Shown: one piece after another, positions 22,775 to 35,215 of the stretch
Layout: every line of letters starts with the position of its first letter
How positions within the stretch are numbered: the first letter of the stretch is position 1
Origin: Tubiluchus corallicola
Taxonomy: Eukaryota > Priapulida > Priapulimorpha > Priapulimorphida > Tubiluchidae
Length of the DNA: 64,000 bases
Assembly (NCBI GenBank): GCA_030141605.1
Contig: JAQGDQ010001023.1
Span: 1 to 64,000, forward strand
Reading direction: 5' to 3'
The notes under the pieces: generated by a model
Told to the model about the DNA's origin: nothing
The model's database searches: none
The model's input: the letters and a program-made list of their open reading frames with translations, nothing else
Position numbers and translations under genes: made by a program

Positions 22775-25334
22775 TTAGACTGATGTAAGAAACACAATAA
22801 CTAAAGCGAAAAGCAGAAGCTGGAGAGCTATGTTCTGATGAACGGAGAATTGACCCGCGGGAAGGAGGGTACCATCACAAAGCTGCTCGGCAGTAACAGA
22901 CATTTCCTGATGTGTGAACTTAGCTGGTGTTTCACAATCAAGAAGCGAAACCGCCCATGGCCTGTCTTTGGTCCACTTCAATGCACAGTTACAGTTTAAC
23001 TTGTTTTCTGAAAAAATAAATAATAAAATAAAAATTGTTCTATATAATAATATTTACTGTTACAAATACTTACTGGTTTTATGTAGTATCAGCATTGAAA
23101 AGTAACGAGGAGTTTCATTATTTACAGTCCAATGACACGCCCTTACAGGACTGGATCTGCCACTAGGCAAATTACGCAGTTTCTAGAGCCGGCCCCATTC
23201 ATATTTTGTTGAGGTCATAAACCAGGGATAACACCTCAAGTACTTTTTCCGAGGTAGTCCAGATTATTATTACACGCATCTTACTTCGACCAGTAAGCGG
23301 GTCAAGGAAACCAGTGGTACCATTTTATAATTCTTTGGTATTACATCGTCGGAATTGAACCCGCGACCTCCCAGAAGGAAATCGAGAACGCTATGCCATT
23401 AAGCAAAGATAGTTTAGAAGCAGAAACACTGCAGTCCAACTGATTCAACTCCGCACAAGCAAATTTTTTCTTCGTTTACGTATTCAAATTTTGTATAAAA
23501 CTGGGATCATTCGGAATAGATTTTTCTATTGTGCCCCTAGAAAGAACGATTCTATCGTAGGATAGTTTCGAGGTATAAGAATCGCTCCATTTACAACACG
23601 GAGCAGATTCATCCTAGAATTTCGTTGTCTCAGTACATGCACACGGCTTTCAAATTTATATCCACAATTTACATGCAAAATTTGGAGAGAAAAGTCGTCC
23701 ATCAGAAACATTGTAACATTTTAGGAACAAGTCGCAATTTAATTGACTGAACACGCATGCGTGCGTGGTGGACAGAGTCTGGTCTTCTGCCATATGAGTT
23801 TTGTGAGCAAAACTGAACTTCAATAAGATTTTTAATTTCTATTTCTTATTTTTACTTATTTTTCTTTTAAACATAAGGGGAATCTTCTCCAGACCCCTGT
23901 AAAACTTTGGTTAACAAAGCTCTAATTATTAATCAAATTATGTCGCTCGTATCATATAAATGAGGCTAGGATTAAGTAATTAAATCTCTTATCAGCCGCA
24001 GGATTATACTTCTGAAAGTTCCTTCACCCCAGCTAGTAAGTCTGATCCTGGGAAAGATGGAATTTTGCCGCCCCTTATGTTGTTTACCTCCGTAATACGC
24101 AATCGACGATAATTGTACGTAAAACTTGAAAGTGATTGTGTCACTTAACATAAGTAACTAAACGAGATACTTCAATCCACGGGAGACTGTAACAACGTAA
24201 CAGGAGTAAAGAGCCGAGAGGGCGCTTTTGAAATTTTCTTGGAAACAAAAACCTGGAAGTTCTTGGGGATTTCTGCTTGGCTTCCGATGAAAGAACAGCT
24301 CTTCCCTTAGCTCATGTAATAGTAAAAAGAGCAGTAAATTTGAAATTTAAGCTTGTTACACACAGCAGAACTGTGACAGATTGTGTACAATTGAGACAGG
24401 TGGTTGACAATGACGCCACCCGATTTAAAGCCCCAGTTATTACCAATGGCCAAATGTTATTACAATAATTATACAAATATTTGACAAACAAGAGAATAGA
24501 GAAATAGGTCTTTAATTTAAAATTCGTTGACTGTCACTTTGTTTATATGCTAGGCAAACGTTTGGTGGTTCCCAGATTTTAGCAAAATAACCTGCACATG
24601 GAATATTAAATAAACGAGTCAGTGGCTAATTTAATGAGGGGGCGCCTGCTTTGAACACATGATTACTAATACCGTCCTGACCAGAGCCTTAATTTTGGAA
24701 AGGTTTGGTTTGTAAGATAAGTAAAGTAAGGTAACTTACTCGTAAGTTCCAACACGGTATTCTTCGGGTCGTGGTCCTCTGCTAACACAGGTTCCTGTAT
24801 TGTTTCCAGTTTTATGTTAGAGCTAATTTCAATTTTTTGGATACCTGGAGTGTGCTTAAGGACCAATTTTACTTCCGTTAACTTGTCATTGCCTGTGATG
24901 ATCACTTCTTCCAGGGTCGCTTGCTCTTTGTCGATATATTCAGTTGTTATAAAATCGAGTTCAGGATTATCTTTTACTACCAACGCGTCTGTGATCAAAC
25001 CATGAATGACCATAATTCTCTTTAGCTTCTCACACCCCTCAAACTCAAGCCTGTTGACGAGCTTTTTTTCAAGAAAATTATCTGGGAGGTCCTCGTCGTC
25101 ATATTTTGCCGCAATTGTCAGAACTGTCATAAAATCTGGCAAAGCTTCTGAAATTGTTTGCAATAAATTCTTGTCGATCACATTGAAATCTCCACATCTA
25201 ATATTTGTGCACTGTTGATCGTACGAGCACTCAGGTCGTTTAACAAGCGTGTCCGCACAACCAGAAGAAAGAATATTTGGACGGGCATGAACAACAGCCA
25301 AGAAAGAAGTCAAGATAAGGAAATGTTCTTGCAT
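22775..25334 (-). CDS. Compact surface LRR protein, paralogue D
   Basis: Two exons: 24740-25334 and 22775-23007, encoding 275 aa. The donor GTAAGT follows codons for VLELT; the acceptor is TTATTTTTTCAG; the intron is phase 1 and 1.73 kb. MQEHFLILTSFLAVVHA is the signal peptide. Then CSYDQQCTNIRC (Cys cluster), ALPDFM, LPDNFLEKK and LRR-like segments (KDNPELDFITTEYI, EEVIITGNDKLTEVKL, NIKLETIQEPVL). The C-cap has NKLNCNCALKW, LLDC, QLCDG, so the usual CDC is CNC here. The tail VHQNIALQLLLFALVIVF is hydrophobic with only a few residues after it, fitting a GPI signal. It is most similar to paralogue C. It is the first of the four in transcriptional order, 2.1 kb below LRR exon 27440-27511 of the large gene. 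Confidence 0.82.
23222..23408 (-). mobile_element. tRNA-derived SINE, copy 1
   Basis: On the minus strand the head reads GCTTAATGGCATAGCG (A-box-like) and, after a 24-base gap, GCGGGTTCAATTCC (perfect B box). A body follows that is shared with 49257-49447, including ACCAAAGA, TGGTACC and TAATAATAA. Two copies with the same tRNA-like head and unique body define a SINE family. It is inside the intron of paralogue D. Confidence 0.75.
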
Positions 25335-26511
25335 GGTGCTTTCTGGGGATTTAAACTCACACTAAATTTTCGCAATGAGTTTTTAAAGTCGAACGAGTTA
25401 AAATGTATTCCGAATAAAGTAATTGTGATGAAATGAGACAAACACTCAATATTGTGAATGGATAAAACAATGGAAACGAAAGTAACGTAACAAAACAGAA
25501 TTGATTCTGCTAAATTACGTGTTTATTTTGTTGGCTTCTTTGCACATTTATAGTATAAAAATGCAAAAAGGATATTTTCGTTTGTTTGCAAAGCTAAATG
25601 TTTTGATCATATCATTATAAGATATAAACATGTAGAATTCGATTTTATCTGAAGTCTTTTCTGTCTTAACATTTACTATTTGTGATGACTTTAAAGTCAA
25701 TACATAAACTTGTTTTTCGTAAATTATTTTTAAAGTTAATGTGCGTATCTCACCTTGTTTTTCTCCCAGGAGTTAATACTATAACAGAGTTTTATATCTA
25801 GAATCCGACACTGTCCATCATCACATCTCACTTCTGTTTTTCTAGTATGTTTAACGATGCTATAACAGCAGACTGGTCGCTATTTTTGCTGTACGCTAAC
25901 TAACGTGGAGATTTTTCAATAACAATTTTTTGGAAAGTTATATTAGCTTTAAGGGCTAAAGTTAACACACTAAAAATTGACAAATTAGTACCAACATTTA
26001 TGACTGTAACTTAATATGAGGTCTAACACATTTATTAATGCGTTTCAATATGACGTTTAACTAGAACTTTTAGAAGTTCGTGATGTGGCGCCACTGTACC
26101 GTCAAACAAATTCGAGAAAGTTGTAGTTATTTGTGGTTTAGTTAATTACATTTCCAAACTTTGAAACACAGACAATGTGAAAAAAATTAAATCGAGCCTG
26201 GACTACACTAAAACAGATTTAAAAGAAAATAAAATTAACCAAAAAATAATTAAATAAAACAGATAAATAAGAGAAAATAGAAGAAATACGCACTAATCAT
26301 CAATGGTTATGAAAAATTTTTAAATTATTGAAAACTGATTCTGAATGACAAATTTACGTGCTATTGATTTCTGAATATTGCAATAAAATAGTATTTTAAA
26401 TTGCTATTATTTTTGCTTACATTGTTCTACCAGATTCATCATCCAAGCACCTTATCTCACACAAATAAATTTTCTTTCAAAATTTCGAGTTCTTATTTTC
26501 TGCAGTCGAAA
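25335..26511. other. Upstream region of paralogue D, nothing coding recognised
   Basis: AT-rich. On the minus strand an ACTATAAATG motif near 25553-25562 could be a TATA element about 220 bases before the start codon of D. No exon or repeat was seen. Confidence 0.4.
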
Positions 26512-27069
26512 TCACGATTCCTGAGAATCCGGTGTAAAAACCCGCGTCGACGCGCACGTGTCAATCACACGATCCATGAGAATCCGGTGTAAAAACCCGC
26601 GTCGATGCGCACGTGTAAATCACAAGATCCATGAGAATCCGGTGTAAAAATCCGCGTCGATGCGCACGTGTAAATCACACTATCCATGAGAATCCGGTGT
26701 AAAAACCCGCGTCGACGCGCACGTGTAAATCACACGATCCATGAGAATCCGGTGTAAAAACCCGCGTCGATGCGCACGTGTCAATCACAAGATCCATGAG
26801 AATCCTGTGTAAAAACCCGCGTCGACGCGCACGTGTAAATCACAAGATCCATGAGAATCCTGTGTAAAAACCCGCGTCGATGCGCACGTGTAAATCACAA
26901 GATCCATGAGAATCCGGTGTAAAAACCCGCGTCGACGCGCACGTGTCAATCACAAGATCCATGAGAATCCGGTGTAAAAACCCGCGTCGACGCGCACGTG
27001 TCAATCACACGATCCACGAGAATCCGGTGTAAAAACCCGCGTCGACGCGCACGTGTAAATCACACGATC
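26512..27069. repeat. 55-bp minisatellite with palindromic core
   Basis: About ten units of 55 bp. Each has GAGAATCCGGTGTAAAAACC, then CGCGTCGACGCG (a perfect 12-bp palindrome, sometimes CGCGTCGATGCG) and CGCACGTGTAAATCA containing CACGTG. It is GC-rich and CpG-dense in an AT-rich setting, 1.2 kb upstream of paralogue D. A regulatory role is inference; the repeat itself is certain. Confidence 0.95.
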
Positions 27070-27439
27070 ATTTAAAAATCGCGCACAACAAAAGCATAAA
27101 AAGTTTTTATTTAAACAAAATGACCGAATCAGCAAAACGACTTTGAGGCAGTGTCACGTGACATGGCTGCTAAGCTCTGCGAGTAACACAGATGCTGCGC
27201 TGCGTGCTATACAACTGTAACTTTTGTCGTCACAAATAATTACGACAAAATTAATTACCCAAAATCATATATACAACATCGTAATGCCAATTATGATCTT
27301 GGCTATTATCACGAGAAACTGCCATTGTATCATTGCGGTGCCATCAACACCATTCTGAAGTAAATCAGTTTATAAATCAGTTTATAATCAATTTATAATG
27401 CATCTGTTAGATTACACGAAAATATTCAAAAATACTTAC

Positions 27440-27511
27440 AATGCGTTTAGTCGTGGAGTCCCTGAAAATGCGCCGGATGGAAGTGATTTCAATCTGTTGT
27501 GATTTAAATTT
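27440..27511 (-). CDS. LRR exon (fourth seen) of the large LRR gene
   Basis: A 72-bp minus-strand exon with acceptor CTTCTTTCAG and donor GTAAGTATT, phase 2. It encodes one 24-residue LRR containing NLNHNRLKSLPSGAF and GTPRL. The preceding exon is 32223-32294 (intron 4.7 kb). The next exon recognised downstream is 8978-9049, leaving an 18.4-kb intron that holds all four compact paralogues. This exon is one of the best matches to the LRR consensus. Confidence 0.8.
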
Positions 27512-27562
27512 CTGAAAGAAGAAGAAAATTCAAAATTATACACACGTAGCAATGATCCTCTC

Positions 27563-27566
27563 TTCC

Positions 27567-27617
<51 letters not shown>

Positions 27618-27715
27618 CTTCCGCGCTTTCTCACTTTCTCTCTTCTCTCTCCATCTCTTTTTCTCTCTCTATTTCTTTCTCTCTCTCTTACTCCCTTTCT
27701 GTCTCTCTTTTCTCA
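27563..27715. repeat. CT-rich microsatellite, left of retroelement
   Basis: A pure (CT)n run (about 27566-27611) grading into CT-rich sequence. A second CT tract lies at 30037-30096. The retroelement between them may have inserted into one longer tract. Confidence 0.9.
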
Positions 27716-30035
27716 TTTGTAATGGTTCACCTGTAGTCTCGGCCTCGGATAGTGCTGATTTATTATATAAGACTTTTTTTAGTGGGGAACACATGAACGG
27801 GGAAGAATTTGATGAAAACTGGAAAAATCACATTGAACGCTCATTATCAGTTATGGACTGGGAGCAAAACGAAAATTTTTGTCTAAATAACTGGTTTAAT
27901 TTACAAGAATTAGAAAATGCTGTAAGTGAAGTGCGAACTGAAGGCAAGTCGCTTGACTCCGATGGGTTTCATAAAACATTTTGGGCCAGTCGCAAAAAAT
28001 ATTGTTTTACGTATTGCAAATATGTGCTTAGAGAAACAATTATGGCCTCGGACGTGCACAAAAGTAATTCCACTAAAAAAACCTAACAAAATCGATTATT
28101 CAAATGCCAGTAATTATCGTCCAATAACCATTTCTTCGTATATAGGTAAACTTGTTGAGCGTTTAATATAAAATAGACTTAAAAATCATTTCTTTCAGTT
28201 AAACTGCATTGATACAGAGCAAGAAGGCTTCACAAAAGGCAAAAATACAGTACGTTATTTAACCAGATTAGTTACTGATATGGAAGACGACATTTTGAAC
28301 AATGCATACGGTATAACAATTTGCTGTGATTACGAAAAATCGTTCGACAGTGTTTGGGTTGAAGGTTTATTATTTAAACTTATTTGTGCAAATGTACGAG
28401 GGTCTATGTTACGCCTTATAGCATATATATTACAAAATCGCAATATTTGCAAAAAGGTAAATGATTATACGTCCAATCAATATCGATGTAATTTATGACT
28501 TCCACAGGGGTCAGTTATAGCCCCAATACTGTTTATATTTTTCATTGCCGATATGTTTTATAACATGCATGACTCTGTTAAAGTACAAGTATGTTGATGA
28601 TGGATCTTTGCAAGTGTCAAATACAGACCCGCAAACCTGTGTTACAATTGCATAAAGCTGTTGTGATGTGCTTCACAAATGGTGCCAGAAATGGCGTTTA
28701 AAGATAAATACGTTACCTGGTAAGACAGAAGCATTGCTAGAAGGGGCATGGGATGAAAATAACAAGCCAGACAATTTAAAAATTAGTAACAATGAAATAT
28801 TACAATAAAAGCAGAATATTAAACTGTTGATCGGAAATTAACATTTGCTAAACACGCGGGTAATGTTCATAAAAAGGTATGGTACAGATGGCGGAAAGTA
28901 AAAAACAATTGCAGTAAATATGCAGGTTTGCGACTTGCTACCATTGTAAATATTTATAAAACTACTATTTTGCCGATTATACTGTACGGTGCTATTGCAT
29001 GGTTAAGTAAAAAACTTTCTGTATTTGAAGATATAATTTATGATATAATTAAAGTTGCTGCGGGGTCTGCTTTTAAACCAGATCGAACTAAATTAGAAAT
29101 GCTTTATGGTCTTCCACCGTTAGACATTGAATTAAATGTAATTGTTGTTAAATCTTGTCTTAAGACGTTATGTCAGAGCGCTGATGATTTAGCTAAACAA
29201 AAGATTCCGCGGTATGGTAGTGCACGTCTGACAGGAAGGCATATTTATAAAAATATTATGTATACACATGCGCAGACTGTGAGACACTTTTTAAAATTTG
29301 TCTGGAAGATCTTGAAGAAATTCCTGAAAATATGTTAAAGTATACTAAACGTCAAATTATGGATTATGTTTATTGTACCTGGTCAACTAAATATAGGCAT
29401 GTTATGCAATTTCGAGGAGAAAATGTTGAAATACAGAATATAAAATGTGAACCCTTGAATTTGCCGCTTGGAAATAATGAAAGGAAAATAGAATCCATTA
29501 CCATGTCTTTTTTAACTGGCCAGGGGAATTTTAACAGCTTTTTGCATAGACTTAATATGTGTGATACTAGTTTATGTCCATGTGGAGAAGAAGAGCAAAC
29601 TCCTCAGCACATTTTATTCAGATGCAATAAAGTAGATAATACAAAAAGAATGCGTTTCATTGAAATAGCTGATGCCAATTATACACGTAATATTATGCTT
29701 CAATCTGATAAAAATTTAATAATGGCTTTCACTAACCTGATCAGAGACAATTTTATACTAAGTAATTGTTAATTTAGGCCCGCTCGAGTATATAAAAATA
29801 AATTATGTAGTTGTGTAAAGTTAATTTGTTTGTATAATACTTGTGATTCGTTTGAAATTATATCTAATTTAAGTATAAAATGTTATTCGTTGTACATAGT
29901 ATGAAACTGGATTTAAAAGATTTGTTATATGAAAATGTAATTTATTGATCTGAGCCTGCAAAAAGAGGCGCCTTTGTGTATATATGTTCATTACTTTAAT
30001 AAAGATTTATTATTATAATTATTGTAAAAAATATA
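27716..30035 (+). mobile_element. Non-LTR retrotransposon, broken copy
   Basis: A plus-strand reverse transcriptase broken by stops and frameshifts. In order: an N-terminal segment (27793-28086); NYRPITISSYIGKLVERLI (about 28115-28171) followed by a stop; DYEKSFDSVW (about 28328-28357); LPQGSVIAPILF after a stop (about 28498-28535); the active-site motif KYVDDGSL (about 28587-28610) in another frame; WCQKWRLKINT (about 28682); and a C-terminal part (28928-29772) with ILPIILYGAIAWLSKK and a Cys/His knuckle CPCGEEEQTPQHILFRC. The 3' end has AATAAAG and a TTATTATTATAATTATT tail. The C-terminal Cys-rich motif is typical of I/R1/Jockey-related elements. It is not functional as it stands. Confidence 0.85.
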
Positions 30036-30036
30036 T

Positions 30037-30045
30037 AATCTCCTT

Positions 30046-30096
<51 letters not shown>
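30037..30096. repeat. CT-rich microsatellite, right of retroelement
   Basis: A pure (CT)n run directly after the retroelement tail, matching the tract on its left side. Confidence 0.9.
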
Positions 30097-30099
<3 letters not shown>

Positions 30100-31170
30100 G
30101 GAATAAATAATTATTCGCCAAAAATAATCAGAATTGAACAATGATTAATTTTAATGAAAACAAGATCATTAAAACGAGATCAAAACAAGATCATTGATCA
30201 TTCATGACATTTGGAAGAGAACTCTTATCAGCTTCTCCAACGCATTTAATATGCTTATGAGAGCGTCTCTGACAGCTGCAGTTATGATAATATGTCAATT
30301 AATAAATCACCTCAAGTGTAAACTAAGAGAGGAACTCTGTATCAGTTAGGAAAGTTTGGCCCGTATTGCTTTGAACTTCCGAGAGACGTGCGATTCGATC
30401 ATGAATTGAGGGCTTGGTAGCCAGCTGACCCAGAAAGGTTCTTTTCTTTCGCTCTTCCTTCTTTTCTTTCTTTCTTCTCTCCGTCGTCTTTGTCTAAGTA
30501 CAACACGCACATCAACGTTCCAGCTTCAAGTGGAATCTCAGCTTCCCGGCTTCACAGCACACTGCAACCGCTGAGATTAACTCTTTCGTTAAAACGCTCT
30601 CTCAAACTCATTGCGCATTCAGCTGCAGGACCAGCAGCGGGAGGCTGCGCTAATTACATCATCATCTCAGCATCTTTTGACTACAGCTGGTCGAAATTTA
30701 TGAGAAATTCACGCAATTCAGCGATTGAGGGTACTACATTAAATTAAATCTCGTCAAATATGCCGTGGAAATTGACGATGCGCGTAGGATGCGAAAGCAG
30801 AGTATCTGTCCCGTTGCTAGGCAAGTCACCTTCAATCAAACGAGCAATAGAGCGTGAGATAATAATTGGTCAACAATTGGTGCGATTAGAGAATAATTGT
30901 CGCAAATCGTAACACTTTTACATCAGCGCCAGCAACAACAAAATGGTCACGTTGCCACCTTAGTTATCCAATGGACGGGTGATTGAGGGTGGGGATGGGG
31001 TTGTTGTTGGGGCTTATCAGCCATACTGCCTGCGCGATCTTTTCCTCCTTGATAGAGCATGTCTAATATACAGCCACACGAGGCTAAGGAACCTTTCAGT
31101 TTGGTTTCACAGAGTGGGTTATCTCTGTTAACGATAAATGTTCCGGCAACTTACCTACCGGACGCACAAT
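30100..31170. other. Nothing recognised
   Basis: No exon, RNA gene or mobile element was seen. A short open frame (30490-30747) has no recognisable features. Intronic with respect to the large LRR gene. Confidence 0.45.
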
Positions 31171-31958
31171 CAACTATCTATCTGCCATTGACTGCTGGAT
31201 GCCAGATTACAGTTTACTAAGCTGTATTAAAATACATCAAGTCAACTATCTATCTGCCATTGACTGCTGGATGCAAGATTACAGTTTACTAAGCTGTATT
31301 AAAATACATCAAGTCAACTATCTATCTGCCATTGACTGCTGGATGCAAGATTACAGTTTACTACGCTGTATTAAAATACATCAAGTCAACTATCTATCTG
31401 CCATTGACTGCTGGATGCAAGATTACAGTTTACTAAGCTGTATTAAAATACATCAAGTCAACTATCTATCTGCCATTGACTGCTGGATGCAAGATTACAG
31501 TTTACTAAGCTGTATTAAAATACATCAAGTCAACTATCTATCTGCCATTGACTGCTGGATGCAAGATTACAGTTTACTACGCTGTATTAAAATACATCAA
31601 GTCAACTATCTATCTGCCATTGACTGCTGGATGCAAGATTACAGTTTACTAAGCTGTATTAAAATACATCAAGTCAACTATCTATCTGCCATTGACTGCT
31701 GGATGCAAGATTACAGTTTACTAAGCTGTATTAAAATACATCAAGTCATCTATTTATCTGCCATTGACTGCTGGATGCTAGACTACAGTTTACTAAGCTG
31801 TATTAAAATACATCAAGTCATCTATTTATCTGCCATTGACTGCTGGATACCAGATTACAGTTTACTAAGCTGTATTAAAATACATCAACACATCTGTCAT
31901 TGACTGCTGGATACCAGATTACAGTTTACTAAGCTGTATTAAAATACATCAAGTCATC
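31171..31958. repeat. 72-bp minisatellite, 11 copies
   Basis: The unit contains TATCTGCCATTGACTGCTGG and GATTACAGTTTACTAAGCTG. GCCATTGAC recurs every 72 bp from 31184 to 31832, with a final 61-bp copy. Because 72 is divisible by three, one plus-strand frame stays open for 234 codons (24-residue periodic peptide), but nothing supports translation. Confidence 0.95.
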
Positions 31959-32222
31959 TCTCTGTAATTTCTTGACAAAGCACAATTTATTTAGAAAAAA
32001 GTATTGGCATCTCATTTAAAAAATAATGCAATCACTTTAATGACTGTTTCAAGACATTTAGTTTTTTCCCAAACCTATGTACTGGTGAAAAATGTCAATG
32101 AAAGCTTTTGCACACTGTATATCACACTAAAAAAACCAGCCACTGGCACAACATCGAACTGCGTGATTTATTGGTCGTTAAAGTTGATGTAACAAGAAAA
32201 ACTAATATGAATTTATACTTAC

Positions 32223-32294
32223 AGAAAATCCAGTGAAATAAACCCAGCTAGAGAAATCCGAGAAAGTTGCGAAATTTGATTGAACTCGAGGCTC
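32223..32294 (-). CDS. LRR exon (third seen) of the large LRR gene
   Basis: A 72-bp minus-strand exon with acceptor TTTATTATCTAG and donor GTAAGTATA, phase 2. In that phase only one frame is open and reads SLEFNQISQLSRISLAGF followed by SLDF, an LRR with LxLxxNxI spacing. The other frame with suitable splicing has a stop. It lies between exons 44316-44399 and 27440-27511, with introns of 12.0 and 4.7 kb. Confidence 0.7.
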
Positions 32295-34880
32295 CTAGAT
32301 AATAAAAAAACAACAGTAGTGAACAAACTAGATCAATTTAAAATGAAACTAAAACATCGCATTCATACAAAGAAAATCTTACTCTCATTACGAATACTCA
32401 GTTTATTTTATTATAAACTTTTTGTAAAAATTGTTTCATTTTTTATTTTTTGATTTTTAATCACTTCACTATTAGCGGTTTAAATTTGAAGAATGGCCAT
32501 TTTTCATTGCGCGAGGCAAACGACAGTCACGATGTCACCAAAGATCAGGTCAACAAACGTCGGTAACCAAAGACATTTTCTGTACCTCATACGTCATTCT
32601 CGCTCGCGCAAAAGATGGGAAACATGGCGATCTTTACGGCAATGCACGCGTTTGAAATTCGACGTTATTTAACTTATAAGGTTCTTTTGTTTACTAATTA
32701 CTATGAATTCTTTGTAATCATAATTAAAACAGGTCTTGGTTTTGGTTAAACTGGCCTTTAATTGAAAATAAATACCGATAATTAGACTTATTTGAATTTT
32801 TTAGGCGAATCTCAGTTTCGCTGTCTTAATGTTTTCCAGATTTGAATTTGCAAGATTGTGTAAAAGCTTTCTGACTGTTTGCAACTGAAAAACAAGTTTT
32901 TTATCAAGAACAAACAATGAAAGAATGTGCCCTTCGTCTAGTTAAACAGGGTCAATCATAACAATCTTCTAATATAACGTAGCATTTTTTCTTTGCTGGC
33001 TGAATTCTCCCAATCACAAACTTTATCCAGTTCCTAACCAAACACGACAGATGACAACCAGGTGAAAAAAGACATAATGCTACGAAATAATATTATTATC
33101 CAACTTCTCGAGAAATGAAATCTTAGACCTTGACAATTTAAAGCTCAAAAAACGTATTTATTGCAGCCGTATAACTAATCAGAATAACCAGACCTCATTC
33201 TGGTTTTGAATTACTAACATAATTATTTGCTTAATGCGTTTAAATGAGAAATTTTGAACAAAACGGATTGCCTATTTCTGCTTTACTTGGAGGAAGACAA
33301 GATACCAAACATCTTAGTGTCTTGGTGGCTTCGCGTGTGTATATTTCACTGTGAAATGATTCAAATTCAGTTCAATTCAGATTTCTTTCTCCACGAGGTT
33401 CAAATTTGTCCAACACTAAGTATTGTTGAGCAATGAAAATAGCGGCAACTTAAAATAAAGTTTATACACTATTACGAATCGAACCCGCAACAGACGAGAT
33501 GAGCTGAATGGTCAATGGACTTGCTATACGATTTTATACCTGACTTACGTCAAATGTGATTCATGGCAGGTTAATGTTCAATACAGAACTGGAGAACCCT
33601 ATAGTTAAGATTTGAGATTCAAGATTAATTAGACTTAAAAATTGCCTAGTTTTAGCACAACACACTGAATATGTACTGTACTTTCGCGCTGTATTTCAAT
33701 TTTCGCTTTCGCAAGCACATGTAACACGCTCCTGGAATATTTTTGCTGTTGAAAATTATGTTAGTTTGTGATGTAGTCAATAGTTGGGCTTGCCCGCCGT
33801 TAATAAAGTTTTTAATTTATTGTCTAATTATCAGAAACGCTTTAGCAGCTTTAATCGTGTTAAAATATATACTTTATATCGAACTTATATAGGAAAAATC
33901 ACCCTGTCTTCCCTTAAACAGAGCTGCAGCTGACGGTATAAAACTATGTATTTTTATATCTACTTGATCTCATTTTTGGCAAGATGAGTTAGAAGGTTTT
34001 GAATAATTTAATATTAGTAGCAGTGTAGATTCTAATTTAATATAGTTTAGTGATTTACTGTCTCAATTCTAAAGATACTTCTTTTGTTGCAAGAATATTT
34101 GCTTGTAATTATTTTCATAGTAAGCAAATCTGAGACTCTTTTTCGAATACCTTTATAGGTACGCTCTAAACAATTTCGTTCCTCAGCAGATATTTTAGAA
34201 TAAAAATAATTGAAGTTATAATCCTTATTAAAGCTGCACTTATTATATGTGCTGTTATTGGGCGCCTAACTGATTCAGACTTTTTCAAATCTGATAAAAA
34301 TGATAGAATGTCGACAAAAACAAATGGGATTTTCGAGAGAGAGGTGCCTACTCTAATGTAGATTAGTCTCTTTTCAACAAGTTGACGTTAAAAAGTCTTT
34401 TTGTCAAAACTTGTCTAGACATTAATGAGACTTTATGCTCACAGATGGAGCTCAGGCAGAAACAAACACGCAATTTCATGGAGAAGGACGTCTCAAGGAG
34501 AGTTTCTCAGTTATAGGAAAAGAATGTTAATGCTGAAGTTTTATCAAGTCTGGAACGTCAAAACTTCTGTCTCTTTAGTTTTTGCTATCTTCGTCTCCTT
34601 TTAATTCCTTGTTTATCAATTAATATTATTGATATCACTGATTTATTATATTGATTGACATCGTGTTAATAACTAACTTATTAACTCCTAATTGATCAGC
34701 TTTAGCGTAATCTTAATATGTATACTGTTTTGCTACAAGGAAAGTGGAGAAGAGACGAGAAGAAAAAGGGGAAGGTGCGGAAGAGAAGGGTTGCAGTGAG
34801 ATAAGACGAGACGGGACGGGACGAGACGAGATACCTGGAGGATAAAATAATCAGGCGTTGCTTTTGTGCGACCTTCAGTG
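32295..34880. other. Long stretch with little recognised
   Basis: AT-rich intron sequence. A tRNA-like SINE fragment lies at 33474-33533 and a short GACGA/GACGG pentanucleotide run at about 34805-34832. No coding exon was seen. Confidence 0.4.
33474..33533 (-). mobile_element. tRNA-like SINE fragment
   Basis: On the minus strand GCGGGTTCGATTCGT is an excellent B box, preceded by a weak A-box-like segment. The flanking arms do not pair as a tRNA. Probably a truncated SINE head. Confidence 0.45.
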
Positions 34881-34884
34881 TTAT

Positions 34885-35215
34885 TATTGATGTTGGCATC
34901 ATCATCATCATCACCATTATGGTCATCATCATCATGCTCATCGTCATTATTGTCATCATGATTATCATCACTTCCACTACCAATACCACCAACACCACCA
35001 TTACCATCACCACCATCATCAACATCAAATCATCACCACCAACATCATCACCTCCACCGCCATTATTATCGTCATCAATATTATCAACATCTTTATCATC
35101 TTCATTTCGTCCAAACAACCACCACCACTACCACCACCATCAGCACCACCGACACATCCACCGCCATTATCATAATCATCATCGTCGTCGTCGTCATCAT
35201 CATCATTACAACCGC
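34885..35215. repeat. Degenerate ATC/ACC trinucleotide tract
   Basis: Imperfect runs of ATC, ACC and GTC trinucleotides over about 330 bp. Open frames rich in Met or His/Thr on either strand come from this composition. Confidence 0.85.

Noticed and set aside
31199-31903. 234-codon frame with a perfect 24-residue periodicity, superficially like an LRR protein
   Set aside because: The period equals the 72-bp minisatellite, there is no LxxLxLxxN pattern, and the flanks have no splice or signal sequences.
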